From: Reticulitermes lucifugus
Lineage: Eukaryota; Arthropoda; Insecta; Blattodea; Rhinotermitidae
Reading direction: 5' to 3'
Assembly (NCBI GenBank): GCA_026260175.1
Contig: JAKCWW010001696.1
Location: 1-64,000, forward strand
Length of the DNA stretch: 64,000 bases
In this document: positions 44,043-56,000 of the stretch, piece by piece
Position numbering within the stretch: the first letter of the stretch is position 1
How the letters are laid out: each line of letters begins with the position of its first letter
Made by a program: the position numbers and the translations under genes
Notes under the pieces: generated by a model
Seen by the model: only the letters and a program-made list of their open reading frames with translations
The model's database searches: none
What the model was told of the DNA's origin: nothing

Positions 44043-47000
44043 GTGAGTGAAATTGTCGGCAAAAGGTTATAGTGGTAATGACCGAGAAAAATAGTAATAC
44101 TCTTCTTGTTGGATTGTCTGGATTCTGTCCATTAATGTCTTTTTTTTTTCTTTTGTAAGCAAGAGTTTCAGTATAGAGCAGTATTGACAGTTGCCGCGGC
44201 TGTTTATTCTGTTACACAGTTAATATCTTGTAGTCTATGTAAGTGGAATGAAATATTATGGCACGTGCGCCACTGTTCATTATTTACCATTATTTGTTCC
44301 ATTAAAACAGTATGGCCAAGTTACAGCATGTTATGAGTATCCATGAAGACCATCATTCAAACAGGCTGTTGTAATATATCTAAGGGCCAGTTTCGGTAAC
44401 AGCACATTTTTTTGCCACGCTTACATTTTTGTGTTTTACCATGAGCAGTGGCGAATTTTATATCATATGCGGTGAAGTAACAGCGTATTTTAATGCTGTA
44501 ATATGTAACCGAAACCGTAAATTTTATCTCAAGAACTACAAAGATGATCATAGTTTTTACCTTGGTTTAATATAAAAGTTGCCACTTTGCACCCTATGAA
44601 AGCATACAGGGGAGTGGAGATATAACTGCACTCGTTCATAACCTCAGCATTTGATGCACATGAGTGGTCAGCTTCAGTCTCCTGCTGTTTACCCCTAGAA
44701 AAAGAGCCCTTTATCCATTGAATAGGATGTGGCAAGGGTAGGGGTGCTAGAGCCAGTGAGGTTGCTTTTGGTGTGGAGAAAAATGTTCTTCCCCTGAATT
44801 GAGTCTGAGTTCTTCAGTTATCTAGCCATAGCCCAGTCACTATACTGACTACATTATCCGGTTTCAACTTTAAAGGTTTCTGACATTGGTATATGGTCAT
44901 AGTCATGACTGAAATTGTGGACACTGCATTGTTCCAAATTAAAAATTAAAGTTTTGGAAGCTTGTCCTGTCTCTGTCTTAGGTGGACCAGCGAACAGGGA
45001 GATGCTGCTTAGGTAGGCTCATTAGAAGGAGCTAATCTCAGTCCTTTCAGGGCAGATCCAACCTCTGAAATGTTGTGAGTTTTTAATCTGGGATGTTGGA
45101 CAGTGTCCAAAGTATGAGCCATGAATATACACTATTCTGGTTTGTCTTTGTTTCTAATCAAATTTTTTAGGCTTTCCTGAAATTGCTATATGCATCTGTA
45201 ATTTTTCAGACATTGTTTTGTAACTGTTTGTCCCTGTAGGTGTGTGAGATGTCCATGTTACCATCACAAAATTCGTGGGTTAGGTTTGGATATGTATTGT
45301 GAAGTTATTCTGTGCAGTTAGATGGATTAAGAAGAGACTTATCATGATATGGCATTTGATGTAAAAAAAAATTTGGATTTGTAGAGGACTTGCTTGTGTT
45401 TAGTAGGAATTACTTTTATTACTCTGCTTACTCACTTTGTCACACTACATATTTTCTGTCATTTATGATTAATGGACTCCAGAAATGTGATTGCCCATTT
45501 GCCAGATGCAAGTTAATGGAGATGTGTCAAAGTAGTGGTAAGAAGCCCATCATGAGATTGTGGGTAAATCTGTTGTGGTTGCTATAGTTAAGTTTAATTA
45601 TTAGATTCCTGGCACAGGGATGAAGAAGAGATTCAATTTTTAAATAAACATAGGTGGGAGGGTAATATTAAAATGGACCTTAAAGAAATTGGAGGGGATA
45701 ATCTGAACTGGATTCATGTAACTTGTCTGGTGATTGTGTATCTTACATGCTAGAAAAACATGTCTTGAGGGTTTGCTCCATCTGAGCCATGTACATCTTA
45801 ACAAATTAACTTGTAAATTCTGCTGTTACTGTAGGGGTTGACTTGATCTTAAGTTTTCAGATGTCTGTAGATAGTGTTGTTAGAATTGCCTTAAGAATTG
45901 TAATCTTCCTTATATACAGTTTGTTACACGGAAGGACCTATATCTTCTGATGTACATTATTTTGTGTGAGATGTGTATTGGGGGAGGGGGCGAAGGACAG
46001 TTGCTTTTTGATTCAGTTAGTCTAGGTGTTTAGTCATACTGACTGGAAAATCGTTGGCAGTGGCAATGTGAAGTATTGTTGTCAGATGATTCTGTTGTTT
46101 GTGTACTGATATGGGAAGGTCATGTTTTATGTGCGGCATTAACTGATAGGTAGTAAGTTTATGTTCCATTTGATGGATGGAATTGAAGTTTTATGATTGC
46201 ATTTGTAGTGTTTGCTTGCATTGTATATCAATTTCAAGGTAGATAGATTGTCTGATGACAGAAAGGTCATGGAAGTTGATCTTACCTTCTGTTTCAACAC
46301 TAGGTGTAAATCCACTTGTATATGATATACATGTACATGTGTGTCGTGAATAATGTGATAATTTGAGATTGTAATGCCATAGTTTTAATAATTTTGTTAA
46401 GGTACTTGTGGTTTCTTTTGATAGTCCCTCGTCTTATCCAAGGTGCATGAGAGACTTAACGAGATAAATGTTCAAGCCAAGCTCTGTTATGATCCATCTT
46501 CTCTTGTGTAATACATGACCTTGACATTTTTGTTTCCCGTATTTACATGCCAGTTGTTCTTGCTGTATTGACCAGATTGTGTGTAGCTTTTCTATGGGGA
46601 ACTCAAACCTTGGGGAAGTTTGTCATGGTCTTTCTTAAACTTTGTAGTGAACTTAATAATTATTGAAACTGTAGCCTTACAAAACCATGTCTCTGCACAC
46701 TTTACAGCTGCATGATTGGTAATTTCCATAACTGATATCTTCAACTATGTTATGGTGGCTTCCTTGATCCCAAGTTGACCAACTGTTTTCCAGTTTTGAG
46801 TGTACGTGTGAATGCACATGGTAACAAACACCGAGTGCAGAAAATCCGTATGTTAACACACAAGTTTCTCTTCATGATGTGAAGGTGGTTTTTTGACGTC
46901 CTGAGTGCAAGGAGGATAGTGAATCTTAATGGTTTATGCATGTACAGTTTGAGACAGATGCAAGTGTCATAATGCAAGTGAACAAGTGACCTTCACTTAC

Positions 47001-50000
47001 CACATTGATTGAGTGTGAAAGGTGGCAACCCATCAGTGAATGCTCATAGCTGCCTAATAATCTAAGTGTACTGCATAACAGGGATGGTGTTTGCGGCATA
47101 GTATGACTACAATGACTGATGAGTGTGTGTGTTCTTTGATTTTTTTAACTTTGTAGTTTGTTGGTTGTTGAATAAAGTATTCCAATTAATTACTGTATAT
47201 TGCTTACTGTGTGGTCAGCCAAGGGTTTGCTTCCTTTAAAATGTTTAGAATCTGTATACCTTGTGTTGAGGTACAAGCTGTATTTATGGTGTTCAGGTTG
47301 TCATCGTGCGTTACATTGTAATTGTAGCTTTCATTCACACATTTGATTGTAAATGAAATTTTGAGGTTATTTTTCATCTGCTTGTGTTTATGTTGTGGGT
47401 TGTGGTGTTATATTATTATTTGTTTCTCTAAATTCTGACAGTTTTTCCATCTGCCATCTTCTACTTGTTCTTGTTCTTCTTCTTTATGTTTCTCTTCCTC
47501 TGCCTCCTCCTCATCATGGTTTAGGCTACAGCCACTTTGGCTGCTAAGAGAAGCGTAATTTGCATTGTCTACATATGGTTCTTCTTTTTCATCAGTGTCT
47601 GTTTGGCAATCTGCCATCCATCATTCTTCCAATATGTTCCTCCAGTTTGTCTCTGGCTTCATCAGTTTTTATATTCACAGAATGTGTTTGCTATTCAGCT
47701 CTTGTAGTTTCATGTTTAGTTGTCATCTCTTAATCTCTTAGAGTTTAAAAGAATTTTGTCTCTTTCCCTGGGATCCTCCTTTCATCTTGTTTATTCTGCA
47801 CCCATATTCCATGTAGAAGTGTCAGTGACATCATAAATTTAAAAAAATTGTAAGATTTCTTTCTGTGTTCTCTCATTGTCCTCATTATTGGTCCACTAAT
47901 CTGTTGATTGGTAAGGTACAGTTTGCTTTCATGTACTGTTTTGTCCTAATAGGGTGTTTTCCTCAAAAGGCCACAGGTTTAACTTTTATTAATACAGTCT
48001 GTTCATTTTTCACTTACAGTACTTACTAAATCATTGCTGTTGGTGTTGACATCCTTCACTTGCAAAATGTAAATATTTTGGGATTGGTGCCCTGCAGTTT
48101 GATTTATGAGTACTGTCTGTTTCTGTGGAGGCTCATTATGCCTCAAGTATTTTGCATATCATTTCACTGTAATTTCCCACATTTTTTGTTTATATGATCA
48201 ATCAGAAGCTTATGTATGATAGATGAAGGCCAAATACATTGCCACATAGTATTCCCTTCTCTCTTCCCTCAACCATTTTGAAAGTGAAAACTTTGTCTGT
48301 TCTGTATATTCCGAGTTCTAAAACCTACCTATTCCTCTTGAATTAAGCACTTAAAATACGTGTGAGATGTTAATTTAGTATTGCAATATATATTGTATAA
48401 TTTGCATTAACAATGCTTATCTGCTGTGGTTCCCATGGAAATTTGTATCAGGTTTTCAGTGTGGGGGATTGCTGAGATAGTGCTCATCTATGTTGTAATA
48501 TTGTGTGGTCACATTGGTGGATACCAATGTTTTGTAGGAACATGCTGCCTCTAGCTTCAGAGCTGAAGGATTATATCCAAATTGGACACTGAAGTGATTA
48601 GGTTGCCAATGAGGCTTGATTATGTAGGCAGGTTGCATAGAAGGTCAGAACCATGGGAGGTGGATGAGGAGTGGCTTGGTTGAGGACAGTAGGAATGGTG
48701 AGATAGGAAGTGTGTGAAACAGGAAATAGAACTCTCCTTTATGATCTATCTTAAATAATGAAACTGTCTTTGATTTTCTGTATTTCTCAGGTACGTGGTA
48801 TCCCAAAAGTAACTGTGCATTAAATTTCAAAATCAAGAGAGGTCATTTTCACCACATGTTTTAACCGGGATTTTTTTTTCTTTTCTTTTTTCTTTTTTCC
48901 TCCTGTAAAGAATATATATACATATTTCTATTGTCTCATATTTCTTTATCAACGTCCTTTTTCATGCCCCAACCTTTCTGTACGGCCATACCAAAGATTT
49001 TTAAAGCAGAATTTCTTTAATCTAATGTCCAGTAATTTGGAACTCCTGATAATCCAACACTTGAGGAGAGCAGCCCCAGGACTGGAAGTTTTGCTTTTTA
49101 CCAGAAAAAGTTTATAATCAGTGAAACAGGTACATATTAGGCACATGTTCAAGAAGGCCTCCAAGAGTGTCTGTACATCAACCATTGTGGTATCTCCTGA
49201 CCCCTTGTCTCCTCCTTCATCAACTTCTTCATCTACGTAGACTCCATAAAACACAGAAGAGTACCCTGATGACCCTGCACCAGCAGATGGAGATATGCAA
49301 ATGAAATACGTACTCCTGTGATTAGTTGTGAAGCCCAAGTATAGGAGCTTTAACAAAAATTTACTTGTAAGAACATAGGTCAGTATAGGTATTGTCTGAT
49401 AATCTGGAATAATTGATAATTTGGCACTGTCTGGTCGCGTGTGAGTCGTAATGGAATTTTGATGTACAATGTTTTTCTTTCCATTTTTAAAAATCAGTGA
49501 ATTGATTTCAACTGTCTTGTTCTGCATTATTGTGTATTATTTTGTATGCCGGTCAAGAATCAGTAGTGCTATATCTCCGCTCCTCTGTATGTCTACATTG
49601 TTTGGTGCTTAATTAGGCACTGGGACAGCCTTACATTTTGACTGTTATTTTATATGCTGTAGTATATTGTACATGAAGATAATTTTCTGTATTACTAATA
49701 ATCACATGCCAAGTCTTGTGTTACTGTTTCATACTCTGTGTTGTCAGTGCTTGGTGTGAATAACATTTAAATGTTAAACTTCTGGGTATTCTCTTGAATT
49801 CTGTTACTAAGTAAGTTATGATTTTGTCTTTATTTGTGTGTTCTATGAACTTGTTTTCCTTTTCAGTTTTACTTGGTATTGAAGATAATTTGTTGAGCAT
49901 GTAAGCTTATCTCAACTCTCTTTGATAGTGACATGCTGACTTAGGTAGTTGATAAGCAGCCATTGTGTTGTTTCTGAGCTTATCATAACTTCCATACATA

Positions 50001-53000
50001 GGGCCATGCTGACTGAGGCTGCTTAGCAGCCATTGCATTAGTACCCGAGTTCAGTGTATTAATTTTTCATAGTGTGTGTTAATCCCTATTTTCCCAAAAA
50101 TTGAGGCTCACAGCTCAGCAAGATCAATGCTGCAGATATGAATATAATGGTCTGACAGAAAGTAATTCTGTCCTTAACGTATTAATCTGTAGAAATTACA
50201 GACCAAATTAATTTCTTTCTATAGTGCAAAACATTGTTCGTTAGTATTCAGCTGTAATTTGCCCTAAATGCTTTGCTTCTTCTTGTCTTTGTGTGTTTTG
50301 CAGTTTGGTTTGTAAATTCCATCTGAGCTGTGGGGGTGAAAAATAAAACTTGAGCCGGTAATTTGTGTGAAATAAAATAAGACTGCTTTTCCATGGTAGA
50401 GTTCTTGGAGTAACCTTTATAGGATTAGTTCTGAAAGAGCCGTTGATGATGACTATTTGTCTGTGTAGTGTCTCCTGCAGTGAGGACATTATGAGTAAAA
50501 GGACAGTATGTGTACAGTTTGACACTGAGCAATAGTGTAGCCATCCTTGATGAAGTTCTTTGAGTTAATGCATGAAATGTTATTTATACTGTACTTCCTT
50601 CTTTTCCTTTTCTTTCTTTCTTTCTATTCTTCCTTCTGTCCTTCCAACCTCATTTTCTTATTTTATTTTCCTTTTCTCAATCTCCTTTCTTGTGAATGAA
50701 TAGATGAACATACCAACGATTTTTATACATGATACTAGTTGTTTATGGCTTGTGCTGTGCTTCTATCTTTGGGTCATGTTTGCCTGTCACATTATAAGTG
50801 ATGGAATACAATTCTGTCTATAAAGATTATTTGAATAAAGAGAAACCTCTTGCACATATCTACAGGAGTTCTATTATATTCAGAACATATCAGATTGTAA
50901 CATAAGCTGTAATTCTCAAAATGCCTCTGCAGTTTAAGTGGTACATATTCCACAGGTTTTTGAAGAAAGTTGGCTGGAATGTTGCTAGAACAATTCAAAT
51001 ATTATCCTCTAGTTTATCAGGAATATCTAGTTGCACATGATCTACCTATTCTGTTCCCAGAAGAAGTCCAATATGTGAGATCTGTACTTCTTCCAGGCCA
51101 TTTTTTTGGACCACATTGTCCTGTCTGCCTTTTATTAGTGATTCTGCAGTCATGTAGGGACCATTAGTGTAAAATGTGGAGGATTACAATCGCATCTAAC
51201 CAGTAATTCCCACAGTGAAACTGTTAGTCCCTTTCTTCATGCATCTGTAGATAGCATTTACCATTCATGGTTTGTTGTAAAGAGATAAGTGCTAACAAGC
51301 TCTTGATAGTTGTGGCAAGTCAAAGTGGGACTAAATTGCAGTTTCTCTGTCATCATTCCTGGCTCATAATCTGCCCCATAGTGGGAATACTGGTGAGTGA
51401 CAAATCCCACAATGTGGAAGACTGCTTTGTCTGACCAAAGAATGTTGTTGAGCAGATTAGGTTCATATCTGTGGTGGGTAAAGCAGTTTCCAAGTGGTCT
51501 GTTCCTTGAGGCTTTCCATCCAAATTTTGAATGCATATTGCATTTTCTCAAGTCTGGTACATATATAGCTTCTATGGTCATCTTTGATTTTAGTCACCCT
51601 CAAATTATTAGGCAAATAATGGGAATTTTAAAGCTTCTCATTGTGCAGTTTTCTCCATTCCCCTGCTGTGGTAGTGATTCTATTGGATATTCACATTATT
51701 GTTCATAGTTATTACCTGTGTAAGTTTAAATTTTGTCCAACAACCCTGTTTGTATTTTTGATTAGATATTGAATGGTATGCGCTTTTTTAAACCATTGTT
51801 TCACGTGACCTGGTACTGAAGAGATTATGCACAAGGCTGTTACATTCATTACAGTCCTTGTTATTGTTCACGTTTATCCCATTTTTGTGTGTTGTAGATT
51901 TGTTAGTAATAGTGGCCTGGTTGTCATTACAATTGCTGCTTTATCTGTTGTGTGCAGAGCATTCCAGTTTTGTGTTTTCTAGGGGCTGTAAGATTTGAGG
52001 TGGTAGGTGATTTACATAGAATTTCTAAAACCACAAATCTGCGGCCTGCTGGATCACATTTACTTTCACCATGACTTTGAATGTCAGAATTACAATTAGG
52101 TGCTTTTTTACAAATTACCAGTGGGAGCCGAGGTGTTCCATGCAGACAGACAGACAGATGGACAGACATGACGAAGCTAGTAGTTGCTTTTTGCACTTTT
52201 GTGAACACACCTAAAATGTGCAGGGTTATCTGTGATTTTCACTGTCTCTGAAGTAAACAGACTTGAAACAGCTGGAATTTACAAACCTCCTCTTGTGGTG
52301 CCACTTCACAGTGCAGATCTTACTGAATGATGCTCCTTCAGCAGTTTCTGTTGAGCCTTCTCCAGTTTTGGGTAGCCACCTTCTGTTCAGTTGTCCCATT
52401 GATCCAGTTTACACTGGCTGGAGAGAGTTATTTTCCATGAGCGTATGTTTTGTGTCTTCCAAGGAGATGTCCTGCATAGCTGATTATCTCAGTTCAGATT
52501 CCAGGAAGGTCACTTCTTTGTGTGTGTGTGAACAAAGAAATGACCTAATGACGTAGGTCAGATACAGGTAAAACTGTCCCTGTGCACACCATGAAGGCAT
52601 ATAGGTGAGTGGAGGTATAGCTCCACTCATTCTTAAACTTTAGCACTAGGTGGAGGTGAGTGGTCAGCTTTATGCCCTGGCCACTTGACCCCAGTACTCA
52701 TTGATAGGAGGCTTGGTAGGTCTCAGAGCCAGTGTGGACTCTTCGGGGAAGCAAACAATTTCTTGCTTCTCCTGGAAATTGAGCCCCAGATTTTCCAGCT
52801 TGTAGCATAGTCACTGTAAGAAGTATGCTGTTGTGGCTTCCAAAAGCAGGAATAGTTCCATGAAATGGTCGTTGACTACTGATTTCTAAATCTGCAGTGA
52901 CTAAGCATTATCGTATTCCATCTCAGTTACTGCCATATAACCTCTGCAGTTGAAATAGTATCAATAAGAATGTAAGAAACAATCAGTTAAGATATGATAG

Positions 53001-56000
53001 TGTCTCTAATTGTGCTACTGTACACTGTGTGCTAATGTGTTCACTAAGGTTTATGTATTTAAATTTTCAGGGTTACTATGCCACTGCGATATTTGTGCCG
53101 ACAGAAATGACACTTGTGTCACGGACGGGTACTGCTTCACATCTACCTCTTTGCAGAAAGACACTGGAGTTGTTACGCATGCATACAGGTGTGTGATTGT
53201 TATGTTCTATTTATTACATTTTACAAAATGTACTCTACTTCTGAATGTATTCATTACAAACTTTATGCTAACTACATAACTCTGGTTAGTAATATGCTAT
53301 CATTTTGTGTCCTGTTATTATATATTACTAATTACAGTTAATTTACTCTGTGAGAATGTTGTGAATATTGAATTAATACAAAATGGTAGTGGATGCTAAT
53401 GATAATATTTAAATAATTTACTGTGTGGAAATTACTGCATGTGTATGTAGGTATAATATAATCTTAATCGTTGTGAACAGTACATTCGTAACTTTCAGGA
53501 AGAGATGGTGTATATAATGCGAGTTTTTTTGGCAGATTGTTGTAAATTGTTTAGTAACTATGGGTTCAAGAAATTCCCAATGATGCATATAAGTATAGTA
53601 GTCTATTTAAAAATTTGCAGTTGGAGTTGGAATATTTAGCATTAAGATGTGTTAAGACCAAGAAACTAAACAACCCAATAAACTGACCCCACCAAAAGAA
53701 GATTGAGAGACATAATTTACACTTAGGCAGTTATTTAACCTTGAACATGAGGTATTTTAGTTTCATGTGTTGGAGTAATTTGTAATGCACACCAGGAAAG
53801 GCATATAATGTGGAAAATATAAGTGTATATACACAGTTGAATTAAATACTTTACTTGTATGATGGGTGGCCGTTAAAACAGCTTATACCATGGATTCCCA
53901 GATGTAGTTCTACCTATCTGATGACCAGCTTTTTGTGTTTACTGTATTGGCTGTCTGTGCAGTGACTTATAATTAAGGCTTATGGTAGATCGTTATTTAT
54001 TTTGTTTGGTGTACCAAGCAGGTGATATGTCTGTTCTCTTGCAGGCAAGAGAGTACTAAATGTAATAGGAAGATGAATCCTATGCATTGTATGTCCATTT
54101 GCCAGGTTCTGGGGTTTAGCCAGTCTTGGGAGGTTTACTATATGCAAGAGTTCCTTGTGTTCCAAACCTTGTCATATGACAGACACTTCCATTTCTGTCC
54201 ACATTAATTCTTTGTGCCATTTTTCATGTTTTCCTTATTGAACTTACAAAACTGTTTATAACATCCTTTGTTGTATTTTTGTGCTGCTGTCATGAACTGG
54301 TCCTTTGACCTTGATTTCACCCACATCACTTTTTAAGATGTTGTGCCTGTGCCTTGCATCATGATGAAAGGGACATGATAGAAATTATTTAATTGTTCCT
54401 TGACTGTACATTGTGTCTTAGAAGGCAGTTGAGTGATTGGAAGCCGTTGAATGTTTTACCATGTACATAATGACGAGAGGACAGGGGCATTACAGTATAC
54501 AGTGAACAATTCTCAAGTTACATTAAAGAACTCTCAGAATTTAACAAGTCTGTCCTCATGCAGAACGTTATTTTTATTGATATGTTTTATCAGATGTACT
54601 GTAGTTGCTGTTACATGTTCAATATATTGGGCTGTCAGCACATCTACTACCAAATACTTTTATCCATGTTTTATTCAGGAACTATAATATATTGAGATTA
54701 TCAGTGACAGTGAAGAGTGTGACAAACTGTTTCATAAAACTAACACATTTACATTGTGTAAGAATGTACTGTGTTGGCTGAAAAATAAATATGTGAAGGG
54801 AACACATGTTTTAGTGTTGTTAAACTTTGAAATACAGAAGTCAGATATTTTTTGTATGAATATGTGTGTACCTCAGTCAGTATAGGAACGACGCTGTGGG
54901 CTACATGACCAAAAGAGCGGGATTTGATTCCCACTGGAGGCAGAGATTTTTTGTTCATTGTGTTGAGAGTGTCTCTGGGGCACGCCTAGCCTCTGATGCA
55001 ATTGGAAATGAGGGTAAGACATCTGGGGCATGAGGCCCACCACTCACCTCTGCCTAGTGCTGAGGTTAAGGATACATGGAGCTATACCTCCGCTTACCCA
55101 TGCATTATCATGGTGTTGTGCAGGGGCATCTTTACTTTTTTTATCCAGTCTTATCAGAATGTATTTTTATGTGAAGTTGCTTGTGTAATTTGATCAGTGT
55201 GATAACAGGAGTGTTTGGGGACTTCAAAATAGGAGGACAAGTAATTTGCACTGTGAAATATACAGATGACGTTGTGCTACTAGCTAAGGAAGAAATGGTA
55301 CTGCAGGGCCATGATTGATAGACTAATTTAAATTGAAAAATGCTATGAAATGGAAATGAATGTGGAAAAAACTAAGGTAATAAGAATCTCAAGGCAGCCA
55401 TCCCCAGTACAGATTATGGTACAACTGGAGAATGTGGAATATTTCAACTATTTGGGTAGCATAATAACAAATAATGTAAGATGTACTTGTGAAATTAAAT
55501 CCAGTATTGCCATGGCAAAAGCAGCACTCAACAAGAGTAAGACTCTTTTCACCAGCAAATTTGACTTAAATTTAAGGAAGAAACTAGTGGAATACTACAT
55601 TGGGAGCACAGCTTTGTATGGTGCTGAAACTTGGGCACTTCGGAAAGCAGATCAGATGTACCTTGAAAGTTTTGAAGTGTGGTGCTGGAGAAGGATGGAG
55701 ACAATCAGTTGGACTGATCATGTGAAAAATGCAGACATATTATGTAGAGCCAAGGAAGAAAGGAACATCCTACATACAATAAAAAGAAGGAAGGCTAACT
55801 GGATTGGTCACAACTTGCGTAGGAACTGCCTTCTAAAACATGTTACTGAAGGAAAGATAGATGAAAGGATAGAAATGACGGGAAGACGAGGAAGAAGATG
55901 TCAGTAGCTACTGGATGACCTTAAGGAAATGAGAAGATACTGAAACTTGAAAGAGGAAGCACTAGATCACACCTGCTGGAGGACTCACTTTGGAAGATAC

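Larger units (their letters stand above)
44043..53070 (+). other. Receptor intron 1 (9 kb), repeats only
   Basis: Holds SINE copies (44580-44870, 52565-52845), an RTE fragment (45640-45790), an open frame of unknown origin (48949-49527), a CT-rich run (50585-50660), a transposase remnant (51040-51581) and the repeat module 51927-52208. Nothing was recognised between 45800 and 48900. The acidic frame at 47408-47617 (minus) is a low-complexity tract. Confidence 0.6.

Noticed and set aside
47408-47617. Acidic minus-strand frame (EEEAEEEKHKEEEQEQ)
   Set aside because: Low-complexity tract from a CTT/CTC-rich stretch inside the receptor intron; no splice context.
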